A stretch of 64,000 nucleotides of DNA. It comes from Ignavibacteria bacterium UBA2360. GTDB taxonomy: Bacteria > Bacteroidota > Ignavibacteria > Tepidaquicellales > OLB5. The stretch spans positions 124,001-188,000 of the forward strand of contig DDTQ01000012.1 in assembly GCA_002344125.1 (NCBI GenBank), in the 5' to 3' direction. Below, one piece after another: positions 16,329-25,707 of the stretch (within the stretch, counting starts at the first letter, position 1; each line of letters begins with the position of its first letter). Made by a program: the position numbers and the translations under genes. The notes beneath the pieces were generated by a model. It did not search any database. It saw only the letters and a list, made by a program, of their open reading frames with translations, and was not told the DNA's origin.

Positions 16329-17174
16329 ATGAATGAAATCAGCAAAAAAAGATTAAAGCAGGCACATGGAAACCTTAAGTTATTCAGTGATCTGGATATT
16401 CGCGCAGCGGCGGTGACGGGTTCTGTTGCTAAGGGATATGCTGATGATAATTCAGATATTGATACCATCATTATGCTGAATAAAAATCTGACCCAGAAAG
16501 ATTTTGATAAGATCATTAGTGACGCTAAAGCATCAGGGGGTGACTTTTATCACGGTTCGCCCGAAGAAGGCTTTGCAGTATATTATTACATTGATGGCGT
16601 TAGATGCGATTTTGGATTCGGTAATTTCAGTGAAACGGAAATCCTGATAAATGAGATGCTTACAAACCCTGAAGTGGATCTGACTAAACACCTTATGATA
16701 TCGGGTTTGATTGATGGGTATATCTTAAAAGGTCAGAGCTGGCTTGAGCCGTTGATAAAGAAAGCTGAAACAGAGTACCCGAAGGAATTACAGGTCTTGC
16801 TGGTTAACCATTTCAAAAAATTCCATCCGGAATGGGCTGTTGAAAAAATGACAATTGACAGAGGTGATATTCTGTATTATTATGAATCAATTGTTGAAAT
16901 GACCGGGAATATCATCGGCATATTGTGCGGATTGAATGAGTTCTACCATCCCGGAAAATTAAAAGGGGTTGAGCATACTTTACAAAAGATGAACATAAAA
17001 CCCCGTGATTTTATAAACAGGTATAATTTTGTTTTATCTGCCGAAAAAAATGCCGCATTAAAAGAGATGTTTAGCCTGGTTAGAGAAACATTTGACCTTA
17101 TTGATAAACATTTGCCTGAAGTGAGTACTCAGCGCTCCAGGGATATACTTGAAATGGTTTTGAGGAAGCGGTAA
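16329..17174 (+). CDS. Nucleotidyltransferase-fold protein
   Basis: 281 residues. The N-terminal third has the polymerase-beta-type nucleotidyltransferase motif GSVAKGYADDNSDID with metal-binding Asp43 and Asp45, and a third acidic position in VRCDFGFG. The remaining two-thirds is helical with no motif I recognise. Proteins of this class transfer nucleotides to small molecules (for example aminoglycosides or lincosamides), proteins or RNA. The length and lack of a HEPN partner argue against an MNT-HEPN toxin-antitoxin pair. Target unknown. It begins 258 bases after the HerA-like gene and is followed 60 bases later by a DUF192 gene on the same strand. Confidence 0.72.
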   Translation: MNEISKKRLKQAHGNLKLFSDLDIRAAAVTGSVAKGYADDNSDIDTIIMLNKNLTQKDFDKIISDAKASGGDFYHGSPEEGFAVYYYIDGVRCDFGFGNFSETEILINEMLTNPEVDLTKHLMISGLIDGYILKGQSWLEPLIKKAETEYPKELQVLLVNHFKKFHPEWAVEKMTIDRGDILYYYESIVEMTGNIIGILCGLNEFYHPGKLKGVEHTLQKMNIKPRDFINRYNFVLSAEKNAALKEMFSLVRETFDLIDKHLPEVSTQRSRDILEMVLRKR

Positions 17175-17234
17175 TTATTTTTGTTTGCTTTCCCAAACTG
17201 GAATTTGGGAAAGAGAAATCTTTCCAGTTAGTTT

Positions 17235-17777
17235 ATGTCAAATACGAAGAATACAATAAAAAGAAAAAAACTTTCCAAAACGCCGTTTTGGAAAACCAGG
17301 AAAGTTCTAATATTCTTAATACCCGCGGCGGTATTTATCTTAATTTACTTTCTATATTTAAAGAAAGGTTCAAATGAACCTGAATGGGTTAAAGAAGGCG
17401 AGGTAACTTTTCTGAATAAAGATACGCGTCAGCATTTAAGTAAAATCGATGTTGAAGTGGCTATGACCCCAACTGAGCGTTCACAGGGCCTTATGTACAG
17501 AACACAAATGGATGAAGAAAAGGGAATGCTCTTCATTTTTGACCGCGATGAAATGCAATCTTTCTGGATGAAGAATACAATAATACCTCTTGATATATTA
17601 TTTATAGACAGTAAAGGAGTAATTAACACAATCCACCGCAATACTGTACCGTATTCAGAGAGATCATTGCCATCCAAAGTGAAATCGCAGTTTGTGGTTG
17701 AAGTGAACGGCGGTTATTGCAGCAGACACGGAATTAATGAAGGTGACTTGATAGAGTATAAACTGGATTCCCGGTAG
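17235..17777 (+). CDS. Membrane-anchored DUF192 protein
   Basis: 180 residues. A basic N-terminus and one membrane segment at about 28-46 anchor a periplasmic DUF192 domain (COG1430). Hallmarks are VEVAMTPTERSQGLMYRTQM, GMLFIFDRDEMQSFWMKNT and IPLDILFIDSKGVI, then VVEVNGGYC near the end. The biochemical role of the family is not established. Its stop codon lies two bases from that of the convergent metal transporter gene, leaving no room for a terminator between them. Confidence 0.88.
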   Translation: MSNTKNTIKRKKLSKTPFWKTRKVLIFLIPAAVFILIYFLYLKKGSNEPEWVKEGEVTFLNKDTRQHLSKIDVEVAMTPTERSQGLMYRTQMDEEKGMLFIFDRDEMQSFWMKNTIIPLDILFIDSKGVINTIHRNTVPYSERSLPSKVKSQFVVEVNGGYCSRHGINEGDLIEYKLDSR

Positions 17778-17779
17778 TT

Positions 17780-18487
17780 CTACAATCCCAGAACATTTAT
17801 TGCGAGTCCGGAAGCAAATATCGCGAAACCGGCAAGTGCGTGGGTATATCGTTCAAGTTTGCCAAGCGGAAGAAGGTTGATTCCCCACAAGGAAACCATT
17901 ACAACAGAGATCATAGTTGCAATTGTAGTGAATCCAAAAACGGCAGTTACGATCCACAACCCAGAAACACTTTCCTGCGCTGCAGGAAACATCAGCAGGG
18001 GAATGAGTGGTTCACAGGGTCCCAACACAAATACAACAAATAGTATCCATGGTGTAAGCGATCTCTTTTTTTCATTCACGTGAACATGCTCGCCATGATG
18101 CCTGTGAGTATGCGTGTGATATGTACCATCTGTTTCAACATGTATGTGAGAGTGCGGTCTGTTCCTGTAAGCCTTTTTTATTCCCCACACCATATATACG
18201 AACCCGAAAGCAATAAGCGCCCAGCCTGCAATTTCTCCGCGTGAGCCTTCTATGAGCTCGAGTTTATCAAGCGCAATTCCGGCAGCAATTCCAATGAATC
18301 CAAGCACAACTGAGCTCAAAACATGCCCTGCGCCGCAGAGAATTGTGACCCAAAATGTTTTGATCTTAGACCACTTTCCGGCTTTTGCCATCATAATAAA
18401 GGGTAAATAGTGGTCAGGTCCGATCAATGTGTGTATAAAACCGATTGATGCCGCTGTAAGTGAAAGAATATAGATCTCGTTGGTCAT
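17780..18487 (-). CDS. NicO/RcnA-like metal transporter with histidine-rich loop
   Basis: 235 residues with about six membrane segments. The first carries FIHTLIGPDHYLPF (His19, Asp25, His26), the typical metal-path motif of the NicO/UreH family. A cytosolic or periplasmic loop at 112-136 holds ten histidines in alternating pattern (HTHTHRHHGEHVH). A later segment has VLGPCEPLIPLLMFP. It probably moves nickel, cobalt or another divalent metal; direction is uncertain since RcnA-type members export and UreH-type members import. No urease or hydrogenase genes are nearby. Confidence 0.8.
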   Translation of the reverse strand: MTNEIYILSLTAASIGFIHTLIGPDHYLPFIMMAKAGKWSKIKTFWVTILCGAGHVLSSVVLGFIGIAAGIALDKLELIEGSRGEIAGWALIAFGFVYMVWGIKKAYRNRPHSHIHVETDGTYHTHTHRHHGEHVHVNEKKRSLTPWILFVVFVLGPCEPLIPLLMFPAAQESVSGLWIVTAVFGFTTIATMISVVMVSLWGINLLPLGKLERYTHALAGFAIFASGLAINVLGL

Positions 18488-18605
18488 TTTTGCCGAATAT
18501 TTATGTACAAAAATGCGAAATATCTGATAAATTGCAAATGATTATAATCATATTATTGAATTTAATAAGTGTACAAATAATGTTATTTTTGGATGAATTT
18601 AATTT

Positions 18606-18653
18606 CTAATATTTTCTTAACACTAAATTAACAAAGTAATGCTAATTTTAACA
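18606..18653 (+). promoter_or_regulatory. Predicted Pho box upstream of phoB
   Basis: Hexamers CTAATA (18606), TTAACA (18617) and TTAACA (18628) are spaced exactly 11 bases, and another TTAACA starts 20 bases after the third (18648). The same 0/11/22/42 layout precedes pstS and the DUF47-PiT pair. It ends 36 bases before the phoB start codon and fits autoregulation by PhoB. Confidence 0.7.
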
Positions 18654-18689
18654 ATAAGAAAATTAAAAGAACATTAAATATTCAATAAT

Positions 18690-19379
18690 ATGAAGGAAAA
18701 AATACTTGTAGTTGACGATGAAAAAGATATACTTGAGTTAATAGATTATAATTTGACCAAGAATGGATATCGTGTAAAAACCGCATCCACAGGCGAAGAC
18801 GCTCTTGAGCTGGTAAAAGAAAACGATTATGACCTCATTATATTGGATTTGATGCTTCCGGGCGTTGATGGATTTGACATTACGAAGATAATTAAGGCAG
18901 ATAAACAGAAGGCCGGGATCCCGATAGTTATGGTAACGGCGAAGGCTGATGAAGCCGATAAGGTTGCCGGACTTGAAATAGGGGCTGACCATTATGTTAC
19001 AAAGCCATTCAGTCCCAGGGAGCTGTTAGCAATAGTAAAAGCAACCTTAAGACGCAGACCGCCGAAAGAAGAAGAAGAAAAACCTATCATAGAGCGTGGT
19101 GATCTTAGAATTCATACCGGCAGACACGAGGTCACGATCAAAGGCGTACAGATAGACCTGACGCATCTTGAATTCAGAATACTGTTAACACTGGCAAAAA
19201 AGCCGGGCTGGGTTATGACAAGATACCAGATAGTAGATTCAACAAGAGGCGAGGGTGTATCTGTTACCGATAGAAGCATTGATGTTCATATAGTTTCACT
19301 GCGCAAAAAACTGGGTGAAGAAAATGAATACATTGAAACTGTAAGAGGAGTAGGTTACAAATTTAAGGAGAACCTGTGA
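18690..19379 (+). CDS. phoB: Phosphate response regulator PhoB (OmpR family)
   Basis: 229 residues. Receiver domain 1-120 with acidic pocket Asp9-Asp10, phosphoacceptor Asp53 in LILDLMLPG and Lys105 in VTKPFSP. The C-terminal winged-helix DNA-binding domain (about 130-229) ends with the typical RSIDVHIVSLRKKLG and ETVRGVGYKF. Phosphorylated PhoB should bind the 11-bp repeats found upstream of this gene, pstS and the DUF47-PiT pair. phoR follows 35 bases downstream and the pst genes come next, which settles the assignment to phosphate control. Confidence 0.94.
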   Translation: MKEKILVVDDEKDILELIDYNLTKNGYRVKTASTGEDALELVKENDYDLIILDLMLPGVDGFDITKIIKADKQKAGIPIVMVTAKADEADKVAGLEIGADHYVTKPFSPRELLAIVKATLRRRPPKEEEEKPIIERGDLRIHTGRHEVTIKGVQIDLTHLEFRILLTLAKKPGWVMTRYQIVDSTRGEGVSVTDRSIDVHIVSLRKKLGEENEYIETVRGVGYKFKENL

Positions 19380-19414
19380 TGCATTGTTTTAGCAAGGGAG
19401 TTTTTTAAGAGATA

Positions 19415-21172
19415 ATGAGGAAAAAATTCCTTTGGAAATTATTTTATATATTTGCGGCGCTTTCTATTCTGCCAATGATAATCCTTGCGGTGTATGCTTC
19501 CTCACTTTTTGATGATACAATTATAACAAATGATATAGATGTACTGACCCAGCGGTCGAATCTGATAAAAGAAAGGCTTGAAACCTCGGAACTGGATTCA
19601 ACCAACCTGCAGAATTTTGCCAAGAGGTATGATAACCTAAGCGGAGCAAGAGTAACGCTTATCACTCCCCAGGGTAAGGTAATTTCCGATTCCCGGGAAG
19701 AGCCGCAAACCATGGATAATCATGCTGACAGACCGGAAGTAATTGAAGCGCTTGCCGGAAAAACCGGAATATCCAGGAGGTACAGCTTCACTTTAAAGGA
19801 AGATTTCATCTACGCCGCAGTTCCCGTGTACAACACAGAAGGAAAGATAGTTTACATACTTCGAACAGGTTACCCGCTTACGGGAGTGCAAAGAGAAGCT
19901 GCGGGCGCGAACGCGGGACTTCTGGCAACTCTTATATTTTTCAGTGTAATTGTTCTGGTTATCGGTTTTATAGCGATCAGGAATATATCTAATCCCATAA
20001 CCGAAATAAGCCTTGCATCAGAGAGGTATTCGAAGGGAGATTTCAGCAGTAAGATATATCCACCGCAGGATGAGGAATTAAGAAGGCTTGCTGAGAGCCT
20101 GAATTCCATGGCGAAGCAGCTTGATGAAAAGCTGGATATTATAGGTGAACAGGATAACCTTCAGAAAGTTGTGCTGAAAAGCATGAATGAAGGCATACTG
20201 GCCGTGGATTATGAAGAAAGAATTCTGCTGCTGAATGAAAACGCAACGGTAATTCTGGATATTAAAGACAGCAATCCAACAGGAAAAACTTTACAGGAAG
20301 TAGTCAGAGTTTCAGAAATACAGAAGTTCTTTAAGAAACTTTTGTTTGAGGGCAATAACCAGGAAACAGAGATAATTCTTCAGCATGATAAGGATGTATT
20401 TCTTCAGCTGAGCGGAACGCTGCTTTATGATATGGATAACAAGGCTCTTGGAGCTTTGGTGGTATTTAATGACATTTCAAATATCAAACATCTTGATACA
20501 TTGAAGAAAGATCTTGTAGCCAATGTATCGCATGAGCTTCGTACCCCGGTAACCACGATCAAAGGATTCATTGAAACCCTGAAAGAGGGTGCCATTGACG
20601 ATCCCAAAAATGCCGAGCGTTTCCTAAATATAATCACAAAACATATTAACCGGCTTAACCTGCTGATAGATGACCTGTTAACGCTTTCAAAGCTTGAACA
20701 GAAACCTGATGAGATAAAAACAGCATCTGAGAACATTAGCGCTCTTCTGAGATCAGTTGCCGAAGATTATGAATTCAAAGCGAGTGAAAAGAAGATCACG
20801 GTAAATATCCGTTGTGATGAAAGACTTACAGCCAATATAAATAAACATTTGCTTGAGCAGGCAATAGGTAACCTGGCGGATAATGCAATTAAGTACAGTG
20901 ATAAGAAGACTGAGATTGAGATAGGTGCTTTCGAAAGAGAACATCAGTTGTGCATATATGTAGAGGATGAAGGTTATGGAATTTCTGATGATCATATGCC
21001 GAGGCTGTTTGAAAGATTTTACCGTGTTGATAAAGGGCGAAGCCGAGAAGAGGGCGGTACGGGTCTTGGGCTTGCAATAGTGAAACACATAGTAAATACC
21101 ATGAACGGCGTAATAGATGTTGAATCAAAACCCGGAAAAGGGAGCAAATTTACTGTTAAGATTCCGCAATAA
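19415..21172 (+). CDS. phoR: Phosphate sensor histidine kinase PhoR
   Basis: 585 residues. Membrane segments at about 8-28 and 168-190 bracket a periplasmic sensor region of about 140 residues. A HAMP segment (IRNISNPITEISLASERYSK) and a PAS domain (about 250-350) follow. The HisKA motif NVSHELRTPVTTIKGF carries phosphoacceptor His near 372. The ATPase domain shows GNLADNAIKYS, DEGYGIS and GGTGLGLAIV. The extended periplasmic domain is larger than in E. coli PhoR, which has almost none, and resembles the Bacillus and Bacteroidota form. It lies between phoB and pstS on the same strand. Confidence 0.93.
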   Translation: MRKKFLWKLFYIFAALSILPMIILAVYASSLFDDTIITNDIDVLTQRSNLIKERLETSELDSTNLQNFAKRYDNLSGARVTLITPQGKVISDSREEPQTMDNHADRPEVIEALAGKTGISRRYSFTLKEDFIYAAVPVYNTEGKIVYILRTGYPLTGVQREAAGANAGLLATLIFFSVIVLVIGFIAIRNISNPITEISLASERYSKGDFSSKIYPPQDEELRRLAESLNSMAKQLDEKLDIIGEQDNLQKVVLKSMNEGILAVDYEERILLLNENATVILDIKDSNPTGKTLQEVVRVSEIQKFFKKLLFEGNNQETEIILQHDKDVFLQLSGTLLYDMDNKALGALVVFNDISNIKHLDTLKKDLVANVSHELRTPVTTIKGFIETLKEGAIDDPKNAERFLNIITKHINRLNLLIDDLLTLSKLEQKPDEIKTASENISALLRSVAEDYEFKASEKKITVNIRCDERLTANINKHLLEQAIGNLADNAIKYSDKKTEIEIGAFEREHQLCIYVEDEGYGISDDHMPRLFERFYRVDKGRSREEGGTGLGLAIVKHIVNTMNGVIDVESKPGKGSKFTVKIPQ

Positions 21173-21195
21173 ATTGATTAAGCGCTTCAAAATTC

Positions 21196-21243
21196 TTAAC
21201 AATATCTTAACAATTTTCTAACAGTACGGTAAAATTATTAACA
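21196..21243 (+). promoter_or_regulatory. Predicted Pho box upstream of pstS
   Basis: TTAACA (21196), TTAACA (21207) and CTAACA (21218) at exact 11-base phase, then TTAACA at 21238, 20 bases after the third. It ends 23 bases before the GTG start of pstS. It is the best of the set and matches the Bacillus-type PhoP box (TTAACA direct repeats) as well as the 11-bp phasing of E. coli Pho boxes. Confidence 0.8.
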
Positions 21244-21266
21244 TAATTTGCATTAAAAGTTAATAA

Positions 21267-22157
21267 GTGAAATCTAAATTATTTGTAAAAATGAAAAAAC
21301 CGGCAATTAAATTAGCATTATTAGTATTAGTATTATTTTCATTTGCGGCAGCTGGCTGCGCAAAGAAAGATAAAACCGATTCAAAGGATAAGAAAACAGT
21401 AACCATAAAAGGTTCAGATACTATGGTTCATTTAATGAGCACGCTTGCGGAAGCATTCATGAAGAAACACCCTGAGGTTCAGGTATCAGTAACCGGAGGC
21501 GGTTCAGGAACCGGTATTGCGGCATTAATAAACGGCACTACGGATGTTTGCGCTTCTTCAAGGGATATGCAGCAAAAGGAAAAAGACCAGGCAAAAGAAA
21601 AAAATATCAACGCTGTTGAAAAAACAATTGCATATGACGGGATCGCTATAGTTGTACATCCTGATAATCCTTTAAAAGATATAACAATGGAGCAATTGAA
21701 GAAGATATATACAGGAGCTTATAAGAACTGGAAAGAAATCGGCGGACCGGATCAGCCTATAACAGTGCTTTCAAGGGAAAGTAATTCAGGTACTTATGTA
21801 TTTTTCCAGGAGCATGTGCTCTCAAAAGAAAACTTCGCACCAACAGTAAAGCTTATGCCTGCATCATCATCAATTGTTCAGTCCATTTCAGCTGATAAAT
21901 GGTCTATTGGATATGTTGGACTTGGTTACACAAAAGAAGGCAACATCAAAGTTGTTCCGGTTAAAAAGGATGATTCATCACCGGCAGTAACACCGACACA
22001 CAATACAGTGCTTGATAAATCATATGGGATCGCCAGACCACTGTACCTGTATTTTAACGGTGAACCGGCAAATAACAATAAACTTCTTCTTGATTTCGCA
22101 ACATCACCTGAGGGTCAAAAAATTGTTGAAGAAACAGGTTACATAACATTACAGTAA
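21267..22157 (+). CDS. pstS: Phosphate-binding lipoprotein PstS
   Basis: 296 residues from the GTG at 21267; an ATG at 21291 is an equally possible start. Lipobox FAAAGC follows a hydrophobic signal. Phosphate-contact segments are visible: KGSDTMVHL, GGGSGTGIAALINGTTDVCASSRDM, and SRESNSGTYVFF. It captures phosphate for the PstCAB channel. It heads the pst genes, which follow without terminators, and has its own Pho box, so pstS can be driven strongly apart from phoBR. Confidence 0.94.
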   Translation: MKSKLFVKMKKPAIKLALLVLVLFSFAAAGCAKKDKTDSKDKKTVTIKGSDTMVHLMSTLAEAFMKKHPEVQVSVTGGGSGTGIAALINGTTDVCASSRDMQQKEKDQAKEKNINAVEKTIAYDGIAIVVHPDNPLKDITMEQLKKIYTGAYKNWKEIGGPDQPITVLSRESNSGTYVFFQEHVLSKENFAPTVKLMPASSSIVQSISADKWSIGYVGLGYTKEGNIKVVPVKKDDSSPAVTPTHNTVLDKSYGIARPLYLYFNGEPANNNKLLLDFATSPEGQKIVEETGYITLQ

Positions 22158-22204
22158 TTCAGCTGCAAATAATAACAGAAGTATATTAAAAGTACCGGTA
22201 ACAG

Positions 22205-23086
22205 TTGAATAAGCAAAGATTAAAAGCCAAGATAATAAAATATTTCCTGCAGAGCTGTGGTTCTCTTTCGATAATCATAGTTCTGCTTATATTTTTATTC
22301 CTTTTTAAGGAAGCATTTCCTTTTATCGGTTCGCCCGGAATCGGAGAGCTTTTCCATAATATATGGAACCCCGTTTCATTCCAGAAAGAGGAGTTTGGGT
22401 TAGTTCCCCTTATAACGGGTTCAATACTGGTAACATTGCTTGCAACTATTATTGCAATCCCGTTTGGTATAATAGGAGCGGTATATATTTCTGAAGTTGC
22501 AACAGCTAAGGAGCGGGAATTTCTGAAACCTTTTATTGAGATACTTGCGGGTATCCCTTCAGTTGTTCTTGGATTTTTCGGATTAGTGGTGATTGCTCCG
22601 CTGATAAAACAATTGTTCGATCTGAACACAGGATTAACCGCGCTTACAGGCGCGGTGCTGCTGGCGTTTATGGCAATTCCGACTATAATGTCAATTTCAG
22701 AAGACGCAATAAAGAGTGTTCCTTCCGCTTACAAAGAAGCTTCGCTGGCGCTGGGCGCGAGCAAGCTTGAAACCATATGGAAAGTAGTTGTGCCGGCCGC
22801 GCTTTCGGGTATAGTGGCATCAGTGATGCTGGGTATGGGAAGGGTAGTAGGTGAAACAATGACTGTAATGATGGTTACCGGCAATGCGCCGGTAATAAGT
22901 ATGAACCCGTTCTCTTCGGTGAGAACTATGACTGCCACAATTGCGGCAGAAATGGGCGAAGTAACCATAGGTTCGCATCATTATATGGCTTTATTCTGGG
23001 TGGGAATAGTTTTGATGTTAATGACATTTATACTTAACCTGATATCATACAGGGTACTTAAGAAATACGGGATGATAGATAAGTAA
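22205..23086 (+). CDS. pstC: Phosphate ABC transporter permease PstC
   Basis: 293 residues, TTG start at 22205. Six membrane segments, with the family loop EFLKPFIEILAGIPSVVLGF and the ABC-coupling EAA-like stretch YKEASLALGASKLETIWKVV. With PstA it forms the inner-membrane phosphate channel. Its stop overlaps the pstA start by one base (TAATG). Confidence 0.93.
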   Translation: MNKQRLKAKIIKYFLQSCGSLSIIIVLLIFLFLFKEAFPFIGSPGIGELFHNIWNPVSFQKEEFGLVPLITGSILVTLLATIIAIPFGIIGAVYISEVATAKEREFLKPFIEILAGIPSVVLGFFGLVVIAPLIKQLFDLNTGLTALTGAVLLAFMAIPTIMSISEDAIKSVPSAYKEASLALGASKLETIWKVVVPAALSGIVASVMLGMGRVVGETMTVMMVTGNAPVISMNPFSSVRTMTATIAAEMGEVTIGSHHYMALFWVGIVLMLMTFILNLISYRVLKKYGMIDK

Positions 23087-23940
23087 TGGGGAGCAAAAGA
23101 ACAGGTGAAAAATTAATATACTGGATAATGCGGGGTATAACATACCTTGTAGTGATCTTTATCGCATATATTCTGATAGATATTCTTCTCAACGGGCTTC
23201 CGGCAATATCATGGGAGTTTTTAACCGGTGATCCTAAAAAAAGCGGCGCCGAAGGCGGGATATTTCCCGCAATTCTTGGTACACTTTTCCTGGTGATAGG
23301 TACGATATTGGTCGCTTTGCCGCTTGGAATGTTCAGCGCGATATATTTAACTGAATACGCGAAGCAATCAAAATTTACACAGACAATCAGAATGGCAATA
23401 GTTACGCTTGCAGGAGTGCCATCAATAGTATTCGGGTTGTTTGGACTTGGATTATTTGTGGTAGCGCTTGATTTTGGTTCATCAATGCTTGCGGGCAGCC
23501 TGACACTTGCGTGTATGATACTGCCAACTATTATTGTAGCAAGCGAAGAGGCGCTGAAAGCAGTTCCAAAATATATGAGAGAAGGCAGTCTTGCGCTGGG
23601 CGCGACCAAATGGGAAACAATTTACAAAAATGTATTGCCCTACGCTTTGCCCGGCATGTTAACGGGAGCAATCCTTGGTATTGGGAGGGCAGCCGGTGAA
23701 ACCGCGCCGATACTGCTTACAGCGGCGGCATTTTTTCTGCCGGAATTGCCAAGCTCTGTGTATGACCAGGTAATGGCATTGCCGTACCACTTGTATATTC
23801 TGGCAACGCAGCACCCCGAAGCGCAGAAGATACTGCCAATGCAGTACGGAACAGCGCTTGTACTTTTATTTTTGGTTATCGGATTAAATTTTGTTGCCAT
23901 AGTTTTGAGAATTAAGGTAAGAAAAAAATATAAATGGTAG
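23086..23940 (+). CDS. pstA: Phosphate ABC transporter permease PstA
   Basis: 284 residues. Six membrane segments, with VTLAGVPSIVFGLFGLGLFV and the coupling stretch REGSLALGATKWETIYKNVL facing PstB. Partner of PstC. The translational coupling through the shared TAATG suggests equal production of the two permeases. pstB begins 54 bases later. Confidence 0.93.
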   Translation: MGSKRTGEKLIYWIMRGITYLVVIFIAYILIDILLNGLPAISWEFLTGDPKKSGAEGGIFPAILGTLFLVIGTILVALPLGMFSAIYLTEYAKQSKFTQTIRMAIVTLAGVPSIVFGLFGLGLFVVALDFGSSMLAGSLTLACMILPTIIVASEEALKAVPKYMREGSLALGATKWETIYKNVLPYALPGMLTGAILGIGRAAGETAPILLTAAAFFLPELPSSVYDQVMALPYHLYILATQHPEAQKILPMQYGTALVLLFLVIGLNFVAIVLRIKVRKKYKW

Positions 23941-23994
23941 TGCGCAACAGGTATCAAGATCACAAGTATAAAAAAATGACGCTGGAAAATTATA

Positions 23995-24771
23995 ATGGCT
24001 GAAATACTTACTGAAGATAAGAACAAAGTTCATGTTGAAAATATGAATTTCTACTATGGGGCCGTTCAGGCTTTGTTTGATATTAATATGGATATAGCCG
24101 AGAAGAAAGTTACGGCATTTATCGGGCCTTCTGGCTGCGGTAAATCCACTTTTTTGCGTACGCTTAACAGGATGAATGATATAATTGACGGAACAAGAAT
24201 TGAAGGCAAAGTACTTATAGACGGAAGCGATATATACGGACCTATGACTGATGTAGTAGGATTAAGGAAGAAGGTGGGGATGATCTTCCAGAAATCGAAC
24301 CCGTTTCCCAAATCAATTTACGATAATATAGCATACGGTCCCAGGCTGCACGGCGTTAAGGATAAGAACAAGCTAATGGAAATAGTAGAATCTTGTCTTG
24401 TTAAATCAGCGTTATGGGATGAGGTTAAAGACAGGCTTGATAAGAGCGCAATGGGGCTTTCCGGCGGTCAGCAGCAAAGGCTATGTATCGCAAGGGCGCT
24501 TGCCATAAATCCGGAAGTGGTGCTTATGGATGAGCCTGCATCGGCACTTGACCCGAAATCTACATTAAAGATAGAAGACCTAGTAAATGAGCTGAAGAAA
24601 GATTATACAATAATTATTGTTACACATAATATGCAGCAGGCAGGCAGAGTTTCTGACTATACTGCATTTTTTTACGAGGGTCATCTGGTAGAGTTTGGAG
24701 CTACCGGTCAAATTTTCACTAAACCCAATCAAAAACAAACCGAAGATTATATTACAGGAAGGTTTGGTTAG
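23995..24771 (+). CDS. pstB: Phosphate ABC transporter ATPase PstB
   Basis: 258 residues, standard for PstB. Walker [10 protein letters not shown] at 44-52, Q-loop [16 protein letters not shown], signature LSGGQQQR, Walker [14 protein letters not shown] and switch His in VTHNM. The PstB-specific [12 protein letters not shown] and the closing [17 protein letters not shown] identify it beyond doubt. It powers phosphate uptake and takes part with PhoU in signalling to PhoR. Confidence 0.96.
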   Translation: MAEILTEDKNKVHVENMNFYYGAVQALFDINMDIAEKKVTAFIGPSGCGKSTFLRTLNRMNDIIDGTRIEGKVLIDGSDIYGPMTDVVGLRKKVGMIFQKSNPFPKSIYDNIAYGPRLHGVKDKNKLMEIVESCLVKSALWDEVKDRLDKSAMGLSGGQQQRLCIARALAINPEVVLMDEPASALDPKSTLKIEDLVNELKKDYTIIIVTHNMQQAGRVSDYTAFFYEGHLVEFGATGQIFTKPNQKQTEDYITGRFG

Positions 24772-24782
24772 AAAGAAAAGTT

Positions 24783-25472
24783 ATGTTACATTACTGGCAA
24801 AGAGAAATTGAGAATCTAAAGAAACTGATACTCAGCTTAGGCGCAATTGTTGAAGAGCAAATTCAGCGCTCAATGCTTTCACTGGAAAGACGCGATACCG
24901 AGCTGGCTGATGAGGTTATTGCCAGAGACAGGGAGGTTGATTCGCTGGAGATATTGATAGAGGAAGAATGCCTGAAGATACTCGCGTTATACCAGCCTGT
25001 TGCAAAAGAGCTGCGTTTTGTAATTGCAGTGCTTAAGATGAATAATGACCTGGAACGGATGGGAGACCTGGCATCAAATATTGCGAAGCGGGTAAGGTAC
25101 CTTTCGAAGAAAGAGAAGATAGACCTGATAAGTGAATTCAGGGATGTAAGCGATAAGGTGCAGGTTATGGTAAAGAAGAGTCTTGATGCGCTTGTGAACA
25201 CAGATGTTGCTTTAGCGCGCGAAGTGCTTGCGGCTGATGATGAAGTTGACAGGCTTACCAAACAAATGCTTAAGAGAACGATCAATGCGATTGAAAAGGA
25301 TTCAGCGAGAACAAAAGAATACTTCAGTATTCGTTCTATTTCTAAAAATCTGGAACGAATTGCTGATTCAGCAACAAACATCGCAGAAGATGTAGTTTAT
25401 TTATGCAGCGGAGAGATAATCAGGCATCAGTCTGAGGATTTTAATCCTGAGGATAATGCAGATAGGGTTTGA
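24783..25472 (+). CDS. phoU: Phosphate signalling protein PhoU
   Basis: 229 residues of two PhoU three-helix repeats, with EECLKILALYQPVAKELRFV and NNDLERMGDLASNIAKRV in the first half and RSISKNLERIADSATNIAED in the second, the metal-cluster motifs of the family. It represses PhoR when phosphate is ample. It starts 11 bases after pstB and ends the transcript; a terminator follows. Confidence 0.94.
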   Translation: MLHYWQREIENLKKLILSLGAIVEEQIQRSMLSLERRDTELADEVIARDREVDSLEILIEEECLKILALYQPVAKELRFVIAVLKMNNDLERMGDLASNIAKRVRYLSKKEKIDLISEFRDVSDKVQVMVKKSLDALVNTDVALAREVLAADDEVDRLTKQMLKRTINAIEKDSARTKEYFSIRSISKNLERIADSATNIAEDVVYLCSGEIIRHQSEDFNPEDNADRV

Positions 25473-25502
25473 TCAAATTTTTTGAAAATCACAAAAAGTT
25501 AA

Positions 25503-25527
25503 AAAGAGGGTGAAACCCTCTTTTTTT
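25503..25527 (+). terminator. Terminator after phoU
   Basis: AAAGAGGG and CCCTCTTT form a stem with loop TGAAA followed by a T-run. It closes the phoBR-pstSCAB-phoU block. Confidence 0.85.
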
Positions 25528-25617
25528 ATTACTATACACTGCTAAACCCATACAAATTAAAATATTAAATATCATTCAATTTTTTTTGGTTATGTTTTTC
25601 AAGTTCTTTATATAATT

Positions 25618-25665
25618 TTAACATAAATCTAACCATAATTTAACATAAAAATCGAAAAATTAACA
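25618..25665 (+). promoter_or_regulatory. Predicted Pho box upstream of the DUF47-PiT pair
   Basis: TTAACA (25618), CTAACC (25629) and TTAACA (25640) at exact 11-base phase and a further TTAACA at 25660, 20 bases after the third. This repeats the layout seen at phoB and pstS. It ends 42 bases before the start codon. Confidence 0.72.
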
Positions 25666-25707
25666 AATTTTAGCGATTTTTAACCATTTTAAAACTTCTG
25701 AACATTT

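Noticed and set aside
16329..17174. MNT-HEPN toxin-antitoxin pair
   Set aside because: The nucleotidyltransferase is a single long protein; no small HEPN gene is next to it.
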